A stretch of 64,000 nt of DNA from Phragmitibacter flavus (GCF_005780165.1 NZ_VAUV01000004.1:310001-374000), one strand, 5' to 3'. Shown: positions 42,195 to 51,969, counted from the stretch's first letter. Numbers and translations are program-made. Notes: a model not told the origin generated them from the sequence alone.

Positions 42195-43037
42195 CTAACG
42201 GCTCACGCCATTCAGCAAATAGCCGAGCACCCGAGCGAGCGTTTGCTGCATCTCATGACGCGGCACGATCATGTCGATGAGCCCGTGGTCCTTGAGAAAT
42301 TCTGCAGTTTGGAAACCCGGAGGAAGATCGCTGTGCGTCGTCTCTTTCACCACCCGTGGACCCGCAAAGCCAATCATGCATTTCGGCTCGGCGAGGTTGA
42401 GATCGCCCACTGTGGCAAAACTCGCCGTGACCCCGCCCGTCGTCGGATGCGTCAGCACGGAAATGTAAGGAAGCTTGGCATCGTGATGACGCGCCAGAGC
42501 ACCGCAAGTTTTGGCCATCTGCATCAGGCTGAGAATCCCCTCGTGCATCCGCGCACCGCCTGAGGCCGAAAAAACGATCACCGCCCGATTCTCCGTCGTC
42601 GCCGTTTCAATCGCGCGGGTGATTTTCTCCCCCACCACACTGCCCATGCTGGCGCCGAGGAACCGGAAATCCATGATCGCCAACACCACCCGGTGGCCAC
42701 CAATCGTCGCACGTCCGGTGACAACGGCCTCCGTCAGCCCGGTTTTGGCCTGATACGCCTTCACCTTGCCCAAATAATTGTCAAAACCCAGCGGATTCAC
42801 CGAATCCAGCGCCGCATCGATTTCTTCAAAACTCTCCTCATCCACCAGAGTTTCGAGCCGCTCGGCCGCGCTCAGCGTGAAGTGATAACTGCAATGCGTG
42901 CAGACACGCATGTTTTTGGCCAGCGTCTGATCGTAAAGGCTTTCGCCGCAGGAAGGGCATTTGACCCAGACGCCCTCAGGCATGTCCTTTTTCTTTTCGC
43001 CAAGCTCGTTAAGAGAACGTTTTTTGAAGAATCCCAT
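42195..43037 (-). CDS. accD: Acetyl-CoA carboxylase carboxyltransferase subunit beta
   Basis: 280 aa from the ATG at 43037 (GFFKKRSLNELGEKK); a few in-frame codons lie upstream. The zinc ribbon VKCPSCGESLYDQTLAKNMRVCTHCSYHF (two CxxC pairs: CPSC, CTHC) is followed by crotonase-fold segments GGHRVVLAIMDFRFLGASMGS, FSASGGARMHEG and LTHPTTGGVTASFA. With AccA (not here) it transfers CO2 from carboxybiotin to acetyl-CoA for fatty-acid synthesis. It lies between comF and a glycosidase-like gene in a closely spaced run. Confidence 0.97.
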   Translation of the reverse strand: MGFFKKRSLNELGEKKKDMPEGVWVKCPSCGESLYDQTLAKNMRVCTHCSYHFTLSAAERLETLVDEESFEEIDAALDSVNPLGFDNYLGKVKAYQAKTGLTEAVVTGRATIGGHRVVLAIMDFRFLGASMGSVVGEKITRAIETATTENRAVIVFSASGGARMHEGILSLMQMAKTCGALARHHDAKLPYISVLTHPTTGGVTASFATVGDLNLAEPKCMIGFAGPRVVKETTHSDLPPGFQTAEFLKDHGLIDMIVPRHEMQQTLARVLGYLLNGVSR

Positions 43038-43066
43038 GGGCTGTTGTTGCAAAGTGAATCGCCATA

Positions 43067-43837
43067 CTAACTGCGGGCGAGGCTGATCACAACCACCTTT
43101 TCAACCTCTCCTTCGCGACGCAGCACTTTTGCACACTCATTGGTCGTGGAACCGGTGGTCAACACATCGTCCACCAGCAGCACCTTTTTGCCCTTCAACA
43201 CCCCGCGCCAGCGTTCCATCTGACGCAACGCAAAACTGCTGCCCAGATTCTCCAGCCGCGCCCTGCGGGTCAACTTCGCCTGCGCTTTGGTGAATTTTAC
43301 CCGTTTTAACCCATTGACCGTCTTTATCCCGCTGATTCGCGACAACTCCCGGCACAGCTCCCACGACTGATTGAACCCCCGATACCACTGGCGCAACGCA
43401 TGCAATGGCACCGGCACCAGCACCCACTCCGCCGCATTCAAGTCCCGCAACCGCGCATCGCGAAACACCTGCGAAGCCAGCCGACCCAGCAGCCCGCGCA
43501 AATGCAGCTCCCGCTGATATTTGAACCGGTGCACGAGATGCCGCAACGCCCCCTGCGCCTGAAACGCCGCCACCGCGAACTCAAAATGGAAGGTTCGCTC
43601 TCGACAGTTCCCACACTGGAATTCATCCGTGATTTGCCCGTCAAAAGCCTCCCCGCAAACCTTGCAATAGGGAGGTGCCAGCACTGGCAAGCTGTCCCAG
43701 CACGTCCAGCAAAGCCACCGTTCCGCCCCCTCGCGAACCCCATGCAGACTTTGATCGCAAACCTCACAATGCGGCGGAAACACCAGATCCATCAGCCTCG
43801 AAGCCGACCTGGAGATTGCTGCGGGAAGTCGAAGCAT
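43067..43837 (-). CDS. comF: ComF-family phosphoribosyltransferase-like protein
   Basis: 256 aa. An N-terminal cysteine-rich zinc region (CEVCDQS, CWTCW, CKVCGEAF, CGNC) precedes the double-zinc and PRTase parts. VLVPVPLHALRQWYRGFNQSWELCREL is the ComF central motif (core PVPLHALRQWYRGFNQS) and VLLVDDVLTTGSTTNECA is the PRPP loop. ComF supports DNA uptake in competent bacteria; here it may simply be a conserved housekeeping copy. It starts a minus-strand run comF-accD-GH99-like-cytochrome-queC with gaps of 29, 10, 10 and 52 nt. Confidence 0.93.
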   Translation of the reverse strand: MLRLPAAISRSASRLMDLVFPPHCEVCDQSLHGVREGAERWLCWTCWDSLPVLAPPYCKVCGEAFDGQITDEFQCGNCRERTFHFEFAVAAFQAQGALRHLVHRFKYQRELHLRGLLGRLASQVFRDARLRDLNAAEWVLVPVPLHALRQWYRGFNQSWELCRELSRISGIKTVNGLKRVKFTKAQAKLTRRARLENLGSSFALRQMERWRGVLKGKKVLLVDDVLTTGSTTNECAKVLRREGEVEKVVVISLARS

Positions 43838-43954
43838 GCCAGCCCCACGGAGCGCAGACCCGCAACCCTGTCAAAGCAATTGAACAGCAATCCCACCCGC
43901 TCATTCCAAAACCCCCATTGTAAAATCGCACTGGTCCAGCGTATGCTATGATTG

Positions 43955-46900
43955 ATGACCACGCGATTCCGTCGCTTCCTTGCCCTGGCACTCGCCCTTA
44001 CCGGTGCCCTTTGGTCACCATCCCCACTCCCCGCCCAGACCACCACATCTTGGACCGACAAGGAAACCCGTCTCGCCACTGAATACCTCGGCCTGCTGGT
44101 TGAAAAACCCGACGACACCCGCGTCCTCGACCTCCTCTGGTCCCTCTACGACAAACACCAGCAGACCCCTTTTCTGCTCGAAAGCATCGCTGCCCAAGCC
44201 GCCCAGCAGCCCCATCCCAACGTCATCCTCATCCACGCCCAGCTCCTGCAAAAAGCCGGACGCCTCGACGAAGCCCTCGCCCGCTACCAGGAACTCCTCA
44301 AACAACAACCCGAACACCCCGCCGCCCTCACCGCCGTCAGTGAACTCATGCAGCAAAACGGCGATCCCGCCACCGCCCTCACCTACCTGCAAAAACTCAC
44401 CGCCACCGTCCCCAGCACCGATCCCCGCCACGCCCAACTCCTCCTCCAGCAAGCCACCCAGCTCCTCGCCCTCAACCGCCCGGACGACGCCGCCAAAGCC
44501 TGCGAACAAGCCCTCGCCCTTCGTCCTGCCGACACCACCCTGCTGCGCGAAGCCTCCCGACTGCTCCTCGGCGCCGGGATGATCGACAACACCCTCGCCA
44601 TCATGCAGCGCCTCGTCGAAGCCGCGCCCGATCCCACCGTCAAACTCGACGCCCTCTTTGATCTCTCCCGCCTGCACGAACAGGCCGGCCAATTCAAACC
44701 CGCCGCCGCCGCCCTGCAACAAGGCCTCGACCTCCTCCACGACAAAGACTGGCGCTACGGCCAGTTCTTCCAACGCCTCGTCAAACTCCACGAACGCTTC
44801 GACCAGCTGGACGCCCTCAAACAACAACTGCTCCGCGACGCCGCGCAAAAACCGGTCACCGAAAAGGCCCTCAACAACCTCGCCCGCTACGCCTCCCAGG
44901 TCGTCGACGGCGAAGAGCGCATCAAATGGCTGCGCGAACTCGTCACCCAGTTTCCCGACAACCTCGCCCATCGCTGGGAACTCGTCACCGCGCTCATCGA
45001 CCACAACGAAGCCGCCGAAGCCGCCGCCCTCATCGACCCCTACCTCAAACGCGACGGCAGCGACCGGGCCCAACTCATCCTTCTGCGCGCCCAAACCCAC
45101 CTTCTTCTCACCGAAACCGACAAGTCCATCGCCCTCCTCCAGCAACTTCTCCAACAACAGTCCGCCGACCCCGAAGTCGAAAAACTAGTCCTCACCTTCG
45201 CCCGTCAAAAATCCCTCGATCCCCTCATCGAATCCATCCTCGAAAAACGCATCGACCGCACCCCCGGCAAACCCGAGTCCCTCTTCGAACTCGCCACCTT
45301 CCAGCGCACCCGCGGCAACCACAAAGCCGTCGAACAGCTTTTCGAGCGCTACATCCAGACTTCCCCACCCGAGGAAAAACAACGCCGCCTCAACGACGTC
45401 GCCAGCTTCCTCTCCAGCAGTCCCGACCTGCAAGCCGCCGAAAACGCCGCCCGCAGCGCCCTCGCCACCCCCGAAGCCGGACAGCCAGAACTGCTCCGCC
45501 TCGCCGATGTCCTCGCCCAACGCAACGCCACCGATGAAGCCCACAGCCTCCTCGAACGCGCCTGGACCCTCAGCACCACCGACGAACAACGCGCCGATGT
45601 CGACGAACGACTCGCCTCCGTGCTTAGCGGCGAACAGGGAGCCAAACTCCTCACCAATCCCGTCGAGCCCCCCACTGAGTTTACCCTTCCCGCCATGTTC
45701 TCCGGCGAAGGTTTTGGCAGCGAAGCCCCTCCCGAAAAACCACCCACCGTCCCCGAAACCCTCACCGACTACGCGCAAAATCTCGCCACCTCTGCCCTCC
45801 ACCAGATTTACCGCCCGCTCCTCCGGCTCGCCCTCACCGCCGCCCCTTCACCTTTCGATTCCTGGCTCCGCGATGGCCTGACCACCCCATCCTCCCCTCC
45901 CCCCGACCCCCAACGCATCCAACGCGCCGCTTGGTGGAGCCTGCGCACCGGCCAGCCCGGCACTGCCACCCTGCTGCTCCAGCACCTCACCCACGGCCCC
46001 GCCGGCCAGCGGCTCGACCCCACCCTCGAAGTCGAAAAACTCTATCTCGAAGTCCTCCTCCTCAATGCCGACAAACAACCTGAGCCCGCCATCGCCCAAC
46101 TGCGCCGCCTCGCCCAGCTCGATCCCGCCAGTCGCACCGCCTGCCACCTCCGTCTTGCCGAACTTGAAGCCCGCCGCAACGGCCAGCAAGGCCTCCTCAC
46201 CGCCGTCACCATCCTCGAAGACCTCATCAATACCGATCCCGCCAACGACACCATCCTTTCCGCCCTCGCCCAGTTCTACCTCGAAAGCGGCCAGCGCGAC
46301 AAAGCCCTCGCCCTCTGGGAAAATGCCGCCCGCAATGCCGTCGGAAAAACCAGCCCCATCCTCGAACGCTACGGCGAACTCCTCATCGCCCAGCGCCGCC
46401 ACGACGAATACCTTCAAACTCAGATCCGCCTGATCGAACAGGAGCCCGACATCAAACGCCGCCGCGACTTCTTCCAACGCGCCATCGAACGCCTCCTCTG
46501 GGCCGACGCCGTGCAGGGCGAACTCCCCGAAGACGAACGCATCGCCCGCCTCTCCAAAATCAAAATGCTCCTCCTCGACCGCGCCCGCCGCGATCCCTTC
46601 GAAGCATTCTGGAACGAAGCCCTCGCCCACATCTATCAGCGCGAAGGCGACGACACCAAAGCCTTCGCCGCCATGAAGCAGGCCTACTACACCGCCCCCG
46701 ACACCCCCTTCTCCCTCGACCAGCTGCGCCTCGCCGCCTTGCGCGTCGGCGACATCAAAAGCGCCATCTATTTCCAAAAACAAATCGCCGCCCTCGCCGC
46801 CGCTCCCGATCAAGCCACCGAATGGCGCCAGCTCGTCCAGCTTCTCGAAAGCGACTTCCGCATGGGCGAAGCCGACCTCGCCCGCCGCCGTCTCGAAGCC

Positions 46901-49900
46901 CGCTTCTCCCAGGACCCCACCGCCCTCGAAGAACTTGCACTTTATTACACCGAAACCGCCCAGGACGACGCCGCACGACGCGTCCTCGAACAACTCGTGC
47001 GCATCCGCAGTTGGGACGCCACCCACCTCCTGCGCCTCGCCCTCCAGCAGAAAAAACTCGGCGACCACCCAGCTGCGCGCAACACCCTGATCCGACTGCT
47101 CGCCACCATCCCCGCCACCGTCAACCCCGACCTAGCCAACACTCCCGAACGCTGGCCATGGCCCATCTTCGACGAAAAATTCCCCTCGCCCACCAGTCCC
47201 AGCCTGCTCATCAACTCCCTCGAAAGCGCCCCCGGCCTCGAACCCGCCGAACGCGACCGCCTGCGCCTCTTCCTCAGTCTTCCGCGCCCCGAATTCGTCG
47301 AACTCCCCGACGACCCCGCCCCCGTCCGCCTGCGCGCCATCCAGGAGCTCGTCACCCTTCCCAACCCACCCGCTCTCGCTCTGCCCGACGGCCTCAGCGA
47401 AATCGAGAGCGCCTGGTTCCACTACTTCAGTCAAAACCGCGACGCCCTGCGCGAACAAATCACCCGCCTCCTCTACCTTCGCAAAAACCTCGAAAGCCGC
47501 TTCCTCCTCGTCTGGCTTGCCCTCAAATCCCACAACCCCAGCCTCATCGTCGACTGGATCATTAACGCCCCCGACAACGACCGAACCGCCCGCAAAAACC
47601 TCGCCTACGCCGCCCTCACCGTTATTTGCGACGAACACACCTTCCACCTCACCCCCCAGGACGCCCGCACCCTCGGCAGCAGCCGCATCTTCAGCAACAC
47701 CGAGATCATCGAACTCGCCAAAAAACTCGAAAACCGCCACGACCACGACCTCGCCCTGGACCTCGCCGAAGCCATGCGCGAGATCTCTGCGCCGCTCTCC
47801 GTCGAACATCTCCTCGAACTCGCCCGCATCGCCGAAAGCAGCCGCCAGGGCAACCGCCAGCGCCCTTACTACCTCGAAATCTGGTCCCGCCCCCTCCATC
47901 CCGCCGTCGGCGACCATCATCAGGGTTTCATCCAAAGCTTCAGCCGCCTTTGGGGCCTCAGCACCGACCCGCACGAACGCGAACACCTCCTGAGCGAAAG
48001 CCTCCGCCGCCTCAATCAACTCCCTCCCTCCACCGCCGACGACCTGCGCAAAGCCCGTCTCCTCGGTATCGCCGGCATCACCGAACCCAGCGCCCGCCAG
48101 CTTAGCCGCATCGCCGCCGTCCAGCTTCCCGCCGCCCGCGCCTTCGCCGAACCCCTCATCGGACGCCTGCCGCCCGGCGTGAACCCAGGACCGCGCATCG
48201 ACTCCCTCACCCACATGCGCGATTACTGGACCGACCTCCGCCAATACGCCGAAATCTTTCGCTATGACGGCCTCAGCCCCATCCTCGATCAACTCAACGA
48301 CGCCACCAACCGTCGCAACGCCGGCGTCGCCCTCGGCTCCCGCGCCACTTTTGAGTTTAACGCCTGGCGCAACAGCGTCCTCCTCCGCCAGCTGCGTTTT
48401 GCTGACTACCCCGAACGCCTCCGCCTCGTCCGCAACGTTTTGCAATCCGACGACAGCGTCGACTTCATGCTCGATCTCGGCAACTTCCTCGAAAATCAGG
48501 GTTATTCCCGCGAAGCCATCGAAGTTTACCAACGCCTCATCCCCCGCTCCCCCGCCAACGACGAATACAGCCAGCAATTCCGCCGCGCCTGCGAAAACTC
48601 CGGGGAAAGCGCCGTCGCGATTGAATACATCGAAAAAACCCTCCCCGCCCAGGTCCACTTCAAACCCCAGGGAATCGACGAGACCCTGCGCGAAGAACAC
48701 TCCCGCCATCTTGCCCGCCTTCACGATCTCGCCCGCCTGCGCCAGCTCGCCTATCTGCCCGACACCAGCACCAAAAGTTCTCCCGGTCGCGTCCCCGAAC
48801 CCGTCCCCTACCTGAAAGAACTCGCCCTCATGCTCGAAGCCCGCAACGACCACCCCGGAGCCCTTGCCGCCTGGGAGGAAATGCACCGGCTCTGGCCACG
48901 CGACCTCGAAGCCAGCCTGCACCGCGCCCGTCTTCTCCGCCGTCAGGGCAATCGCAACCGCGCCCTTGCCGCCCTGCGTGAGATCCCGCTCATCAACTTT
49001 TGGAACGATCCCGTCCGTGAAGCCTTCGAAATGCGCGCCGAACTGGTCGCCGAAACCGGCCTCTGGGACGAAATGCGCCAGCTCATGAACGTCGTCTCCG
49101 GCACCCCCGGCAGCCGCGTCACCACCGCCTCCTCAAACGCCAATTCTCTGTCCATCTCCAACCCCGGTGCCCCCGGCTCCAGCGGACCCACCTACACCGG
49201 CGGCGTGCTCATCCTCAGCCGCGTTCTCGCCGAGCACCAGCGCCTCACCGAAGCCCAAAGCCTGCTGCTGCGCGCCGAACGCGCTGTGCGCGACAATACC
49301 GAACGCTTCAAACTTCGCCTCGAACAACTCCGCCTCGCCGCCATCAACCCCAGCTGGTCCCCCGCCACCGACCAGCCCCGCATTGCCGCCTGGCTGCGCG
49401 CTTTCACCGATGATCGCGACGCCCTCACCGCCATGACCACCTTCCTGCAACGCGAGTCCACCGGTCCCCGCGCCCAGGCCTGGCTGAAGGTTCTCCGTCA
49501 GCCCAACCTCCCCCGCCACCCCGTCACCTCCCTCGCCCTCGCCACCTTTGCGCCCCTCCTCACCGACTCCGACCTCACCAACCTCTCCCGTCCTTGGGAA
49601 AATCCCGCCACTCCCGTCGAAAACGCCCGCGAACTCACCGTCACCACCCTGCTCAACCATCAAAAACCCCAGTGGGCCCTGCAAACCGCCCTCACCGGCG
49701 AAGACGGCGGGTTGCGCAACTCCCCTGCCATCCTTCCCGTCCATCACGCCCTCGGCGACCGCCATTCCATTGACGAACTTTTCGCCCGACTCGTCCGCAC
49801 CACCTTCCCCGGCAGCTCCAACACCGCCCCCTACGCCGAGGCGTTCGCCCAAATCGGTCGCAACGACCTCGCTGAAGAACTCTACGACTTCTCGCTTCAA

Positions 49901-50185
49901 CGCCTGCGCAACACCGCCAGCAGCCATCCCCCCCTCATCGAAAGCCACGCCCGCTTTCTCCTGCGGCAGCACCGTTACGAAGCCGCCGAAAACCTCCTCC
50001 TTAAAGAACACCACGGCATGACCGAAGGCCTCGCCCCCCTGCTCGTCGAACTCTATCGCGGATGGAACAAGCTTGACCAACTCCCCACTCAACTGGCAAA
50101 ATACCACCTGCCAGACAGCGTGCTGCAAGAAGCCCTGTTCCTGGCCAGCCAGCCACCCGCCCCCGCCCCCGCGCCGCCATCATGA
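43955..50185 (+). CDS. Giant exported TPR-repeat protein, 2076 aa
   Basis: ATG at 43955 (an in-frame TTG at 43952 precedes it). A signal peptide (FLALALALTGALWSPSPLPAQ) is followed by almost pure helical repeat sequence. Typical TPR pairs occur from residue 90 (AGRLDEALARYQELLKQQPE, DPATALTYLQKLTATVP, DDAAKACEQALALRP) and again near 700-900 and 1500-1700 (REAIEVYQRLIP). Linkers rich in Pro/Ser separate blocks near residues 570-640 and 1720-1750. No enzyme motif was found. The gene ends ATGA, overlapping a lipoprotein start. Such a size suggests a scaffold in the periplasm or at the outer membrane. Sense-strand third positions are extremely C-rich. Confidence 0.9.
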   Translation: MTTRFRRFLALALALTGALWSPSPLPAQTTTSWTDKETRLATEYLGLLVEKPDDTRVLDLLWSLYDKHQQTPFLLESIAAQAAQQPHPNVILIHAQLLQKAGRLDEALARYQELLKQQPEHPAALTAVSELMQQNGDPATALTYLQKLTATVPSTDPRHAQLLLQQATQLLALNRPDDAAKACEQALALRPADTTLLREASRLLLGAGMIDNTLAIMQRLVEAAPDPTVKLDALFDLSRLHEQAGQFKPAAAALQQGLDLLHDKDWRYGQFFQRLVKLHERFDQLDALKQQLLRDAAQKPVTEKALNNLARYASQVVDGEERIKWLRELVTQFPDNLAHRWELVTALIDHNEAAEAAALIDPYLKRDGSDRAQLILLRAQTHLLLTETDKSIALLQQLLQQQSADPEVEKLVLTFARQKSLDPLIESILEKRIDRTPGKPESLFELATFQRTRGNHKAVEQLFERYIQTSPPEEKQRRLNDVASFLSSSPDLQAAENAARSALATPEAGQPELLRLADVLAQRNATDEAHSLLERAWTLSTTDEQRADVDERLASVLSGEQGAKLLTNPVEPPTEFTLPAMFSGEGFGSEAPPEKPPTVPETLTDYAQNLATSALHQIYRPLLRLALTAAPSPFDSWLRDGLTTPSSPPPDPQRIQRAAWWSLRTGQPGTATLLLQHLTHGPAGQRLDPTLEVEKLYLEVLLLNADKQPEPAIAQLRRLAQLDPASRTACHLRLAELEARRNGQQGLLTAVTILEDLINTDPANDTILSALAQFYLESGQRDKALALWENAARNAVGKTSPILERYGELLIAQRRHDEYLQTQIRLIEQEPDIKRRRDFFQRAIERLLWADAVQGELPEDERIARLSKIKMLLLDRARRDPFEAFWNEALAHIYQREGDDTKAFAAMKQAYYTAPDTPFSLDQLRLAALRVGDIKSAIYFQKQIAALAAAPDQATEWRQLVQLLESDFRMGEADLARRRLEARFSQDPTALEELALYYTETAQDDAARRVLEQLVRIRSWDATHLLRLALQQKKLGDHPAARNTLIRLLATIPATVNPDLANTPERWPWPIFDEKFPSPTSPSLLINSLESAPGLEPAERDRLRLFLSLPRPEFVELPDDPAPVRLRAIQELVTLPNPPALALPDGLSEIESAWFHYFSQNRDALREQITRLLYLRKNLESRFLLVWLALKSHNPSLIVDWIINAPDNDRTARKNLAYAALTVICDEHTFHLTPQDARTLGSSRIFSNTEIIELAKKLENRHDHDLALDLAEAMREISAPLSVEHLLELARIAESSRQGNRQRPYYLEIWSRPLHPAVGDHHQGFIQSFSRLWGLSTDPHEREHLLSESLRRLNQLPPSTADDLRKARLLGIAGITEPSARQLSRIAAVQLPAARAFAEPLIGRLPPGVNPGPRIDSLTHMRDYWTDLRQYAEIFRYDGLSPILDQLNDATNRRNAGVALGSRATFEFNAWRNSVLLRQLRFADYPERLRLVRNVLQSDDSVDFMLDLGNFLENQGYSREAIEVYQRLIPRSPANDEYSQQFRRACENSGESAVAIEYIEKTLPAQVHFKPQGIDETLREEHSRHLARLHDLARLRQLAYLPDTSTKSSPGRVPEPVPYLKELALMLEARNDHPGALAAWEEMHRLWPRDLEASLHRARLLRRQGNRNRALAALREIPLINFWNDPVREAFEMRAELVAETGLWDEMRQLMNVVSGTPGSRVTTASSNANSLSISNPGAPGSSGPTYTGGVLILSRVLAEHQRLTEAQSLLLRAERAVRDNTERFKLRLEQLRLAAINPSWSPATDQPRIAAWLRAFTDDRDALTAMTTFLQRESTGPRAQAWLKVLRQPNLPRHPVTSLALATFAPLLTDSDLTNLSRPWENPATPVENARELTVTTLLNHQKPQWALQTALTGEDGGLRNSPAILPVHHALGDRHSIDELFARLVRTTFPGSSNTAPYAEAFAQIGRNDLAEELYDFSLQRLRNTASSHPPLIESHARFLLRQHRYEAAENLLLKEHHGMTEGLAPLLVELYRGWNKLDQLPTQLAKYHLPDSVLQEALFLASQPPAPAPAPPS

Positions 50186-50748
50186 TTCTCCGCCCCATCG
50201 CCACCTTCCTCCTCCTGTTACTCACGGCCTCCTGCTCCAGCAACGGTTCCAGTGCCAGCAAAGACACCGAACAGCCCCGACTCGAAGGCCGCCTCACCAA
50301 CGTGAAATGGGACACCTCCCGTCGCAGCAGCTTCGAAGGCACCAACAAAAGCGTCAAAACCGACAAACAATACCGCACCGGAGCCGACTTCCGCACCACC
50401 GACTACCGCAGCGGCAAAAAACAAAAGTTCACCTCCGGCAAAAAGGAAATCAAAGAAGGCACTTTCCAGGGGGCCACCAAAACTTCTCGCGACGCCAGCT
50501 CCACCTTCAACGGATCAGACGACCAATTTCGCGATTCCGACAGCACCTTCGCCACCAGCAACAGCCGCTTTCAAAACCAGGAAAACCGCAACAGCGGCAG
50601 CACCTTCCGCGAATCCGGCAACGTTTTCCGCACCCGCGACGAACCCACCGCCCGCAAAGCCCTGGAGACCAGCAATCGTCCCTACATGGAACAAACCAAC
50701 AAGCCCGGCTACACCGAAGACGAAGTCAAAAACATCCTGAGAAAGTAG
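50182..50748 (+). CDS. Lipoprotein with aromatic heptad-like repeats, 188 aa
   Basis: Lipobox LTASC with Cys18 after a Leu-rich signal (FLLLLLTASC). The mature part is polar and low-complexity, with Phe recurring every seven residues in the middle (STFNGSDDQFRDSDSTFATS and SNSRF), and further spaced F/Y before and after. It is probably disordered or adopts a regular, partner-bound form. Its ATG overlaps the TPR gene stop by 4 nt, so both are made together and likely act together. The TAG stop codon is contributed by the family B repeat that begins at 50745. Confidence 0.85.
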   Translation: MILRPIATFLLLLLTASCSSNGSSASKDTEQPRLEGRLTNVKWDTSRRSSFEGTNKSVKTDKQYRTGADFRTTDYRSGKKQKFTSGKKEIKEGTFQGATKTSRDASSTFNGSDDQFRDSDSTFATSNSRFQNQENRNSGSTFRESGNVFRTRDEPTARKALETSNRPYMEQTNKPGYTEDEVKNILRK

Positions 50749-50805
50749 AAGGCTCGTCCCGAGCCTTTCCTTGAAAATCCCACAAGGGCCGGGACGGCCC
50801 TTCTA
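50745..50805. repeat. Family B repeat, second copy, with T-run
   Basis: Same paired hairpins as at 16101-16159 (GGCTCGTCCCGAGCC and GGGCCGGGACGGCCC). It contains the lipoprotein stop codon, and seven T's follow on the plus strand (50807-50813), so here it could act as the operon terminator. Confidence 0.85.
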
Positions 50806-50812
50806 CTTTTTT

Positions 50813-51271
50813 TCACTCCTCATCCTCCGGGCCGCGCTTCTGGATATCCTCCAGCGCATCGCCCACATCGTCTACCGCCTCCCAAACCTCACGCGCCACA
50901 AAGATCGGCGCATTTTGTGCCACCGCCAGGGCAATGCTGTCACTCGGACGCGCATCCAGCTCCACCACCTTGCGCTGCTGCACCTCGTTCTCCGCGCTCA
51001 AAATGATGCGCGCATAATACACCCCGCCATCCAGCGCATTGATGATCACCCGGTCGATTTTTGCCCCAAACGCCATCATCATATGGCCCACCAGGTCATG
51101 CGTCATCGGCCGCTCCTGCACCCGACCGCGCATCGACATGCTGATTGCCTTGCCCACTGATTCATCGACAAAAATCACAAAGGTCTTCTCCTCATTCCCC
51201 AAAAACACCGCATGACCCTGGTCCATCGCCAGCACATTGCGCAGCTTCACAGCAACCACATCCTTGTTCAT
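50813..51271 (-). CDS. Bifunctional nuclease family protein (DUF151)
   Basis: 152 aa. The family (PF02577-like) includes plant and bacterial proteins with DNase and RNase activity. Seen here: KTFVIFVDESVGKAI, RPMTHDLVGHMMMAFGAKIDRVIINAL, YYARIIL, and LDARPSDSIALAVAQNAPIFVAREV (core DARPSDSIALAV), the most conserved segment. No signal peptide. An acidic tail (EDIQKRGPEDEE) ends it. It stands alone; the gene's stop codon touches the T-run of the family B repeat. Confidence 0.92.
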   Translation of the reverse strand: MNKDVVAVKLRNVLAMDQGHAVFLGNEEKTFVIFVDESVGKAISMSMRGRVQERPMTHDLVGHMMMAFGAKIDRVIINALDGGVYYARIILSAENEVQQRKVVELDARPSDSIALAVAQNAPIFVAREVWEAVDDVGDALEDIQKRGPEDEE

Positions 51272-51320
51272 CCCTCCACTCTAGCAAGCCCCCGCCCCCT
51301 CTCAAACCCAAATCTCAAAT

Positions 51321-51842
51321 TCAAATCTCGTATCCCAACTCCTTGAACCTCCCCGACGACTCCACATACTTCGCCGCCAGCGCCACGTTGCGCTCCTGTT
51401 CCTCCTCACTCAACGCCCGCACCACCTTCGCCGGCGCCCCCATCACCAGCGAGCCATCCGGCACCACCATGCCCTTGGTCACCAATGCTCCCGCCGCAAT
51501 CACACATCGCGCCCCGATCACCGCCCCGTCCATCACAATCGCCCCCATCCCCACCAGCGTCTCGTCACCAATCGTGCAAGCATGGATGATCGCCCGATGC
51601 CCAATGCTCACCCGCGCGCCCACCACTGCGGCAAAATCGTCCGAAACATGCACAATCGTCCCGTCCTGCACGTTGCTCTCAGGCCCGATTTCAATGTGAT
51701 TGATGTCCCCCCGCAACACACAGCCAAACCAGACACTTGCCCGCGCTCCAATTTTCACCGATCCCACCACCACCGCACCCTTCGCCACGAAGGCAGACGC
51801 ATCAATTTCAGGCGCATGTTCAGGCAGCAAAAAGCGTTTCAT
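51321..51842 (-). CDS. Gamma-carbonic-anhydrase-like hexapeptide protein
   Basis: 173 aa left-handed beta-helix (YrdA/PaaY/CaiE group). Hexapeptide turns include VVVGSVKIGARASVWFG and VLRGDINHIEIGPESNVQDG; metal-ligand histidines lie in TIVHVSDD, VSIGHRAIIHACTIGD. MGAPAKVVRALSEEE and an amphipathic end close it. Some relatives are active carbonic anhydrases or thioesterases, many are untested. It is divergent from the HU gene, and the HU promoter lies just upstream of its start. Confidence 0.92.
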   Translation of the reverse strand: MKRFLLPEHAPEIDASAFVAKGAVVVGSVKIGARASVWFGCVLRGDINHIEIGPESNVQDGTIVHVSDDFAAVVGARVSIGHRAIIHACTIGDETLVGMGAIVMDGAVIGARCVIAAGALVTKGMVVPDGSLVMGAPAKVVRALSEEEQERNVALAAKYVESSGRFKELGYEI

Positions 51843-51870
51843 GGAGGAAGCAAAATCTATCGATTTGAAG

Positions 51871-51899
51871 TTGACGCTACCGTTGAATCCTTTGATAAC
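51871..51899 (+). promoter_or_regulatory. Sigma-70-type promoter of the HU gene
   Basis: TTGACG (51871-51876), 17-nt spacer, GATAAC (51894-51899). It would give a leader of about 65 nt before the HU ATG at 51970. The spacing is ideal and the -35 is one base from consensus. Confidence 0.5.
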
Positions 51900-51969
51900 A
51901 ACAGCGAAACCTCGCGTGAACTTCCGCTGAGGACGCTACATCAACCCTAGATCACTTCTATAACACATC

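Noticed and set aside
47132-48922. Long open frame antisense to the TPR gene, and others at 45848-47068 and 44015-45157
   Set aside because: Gly/Glu/Val-rich shadows created by the C-rich third positions of the TPR gene; no motif, no ribosome site.
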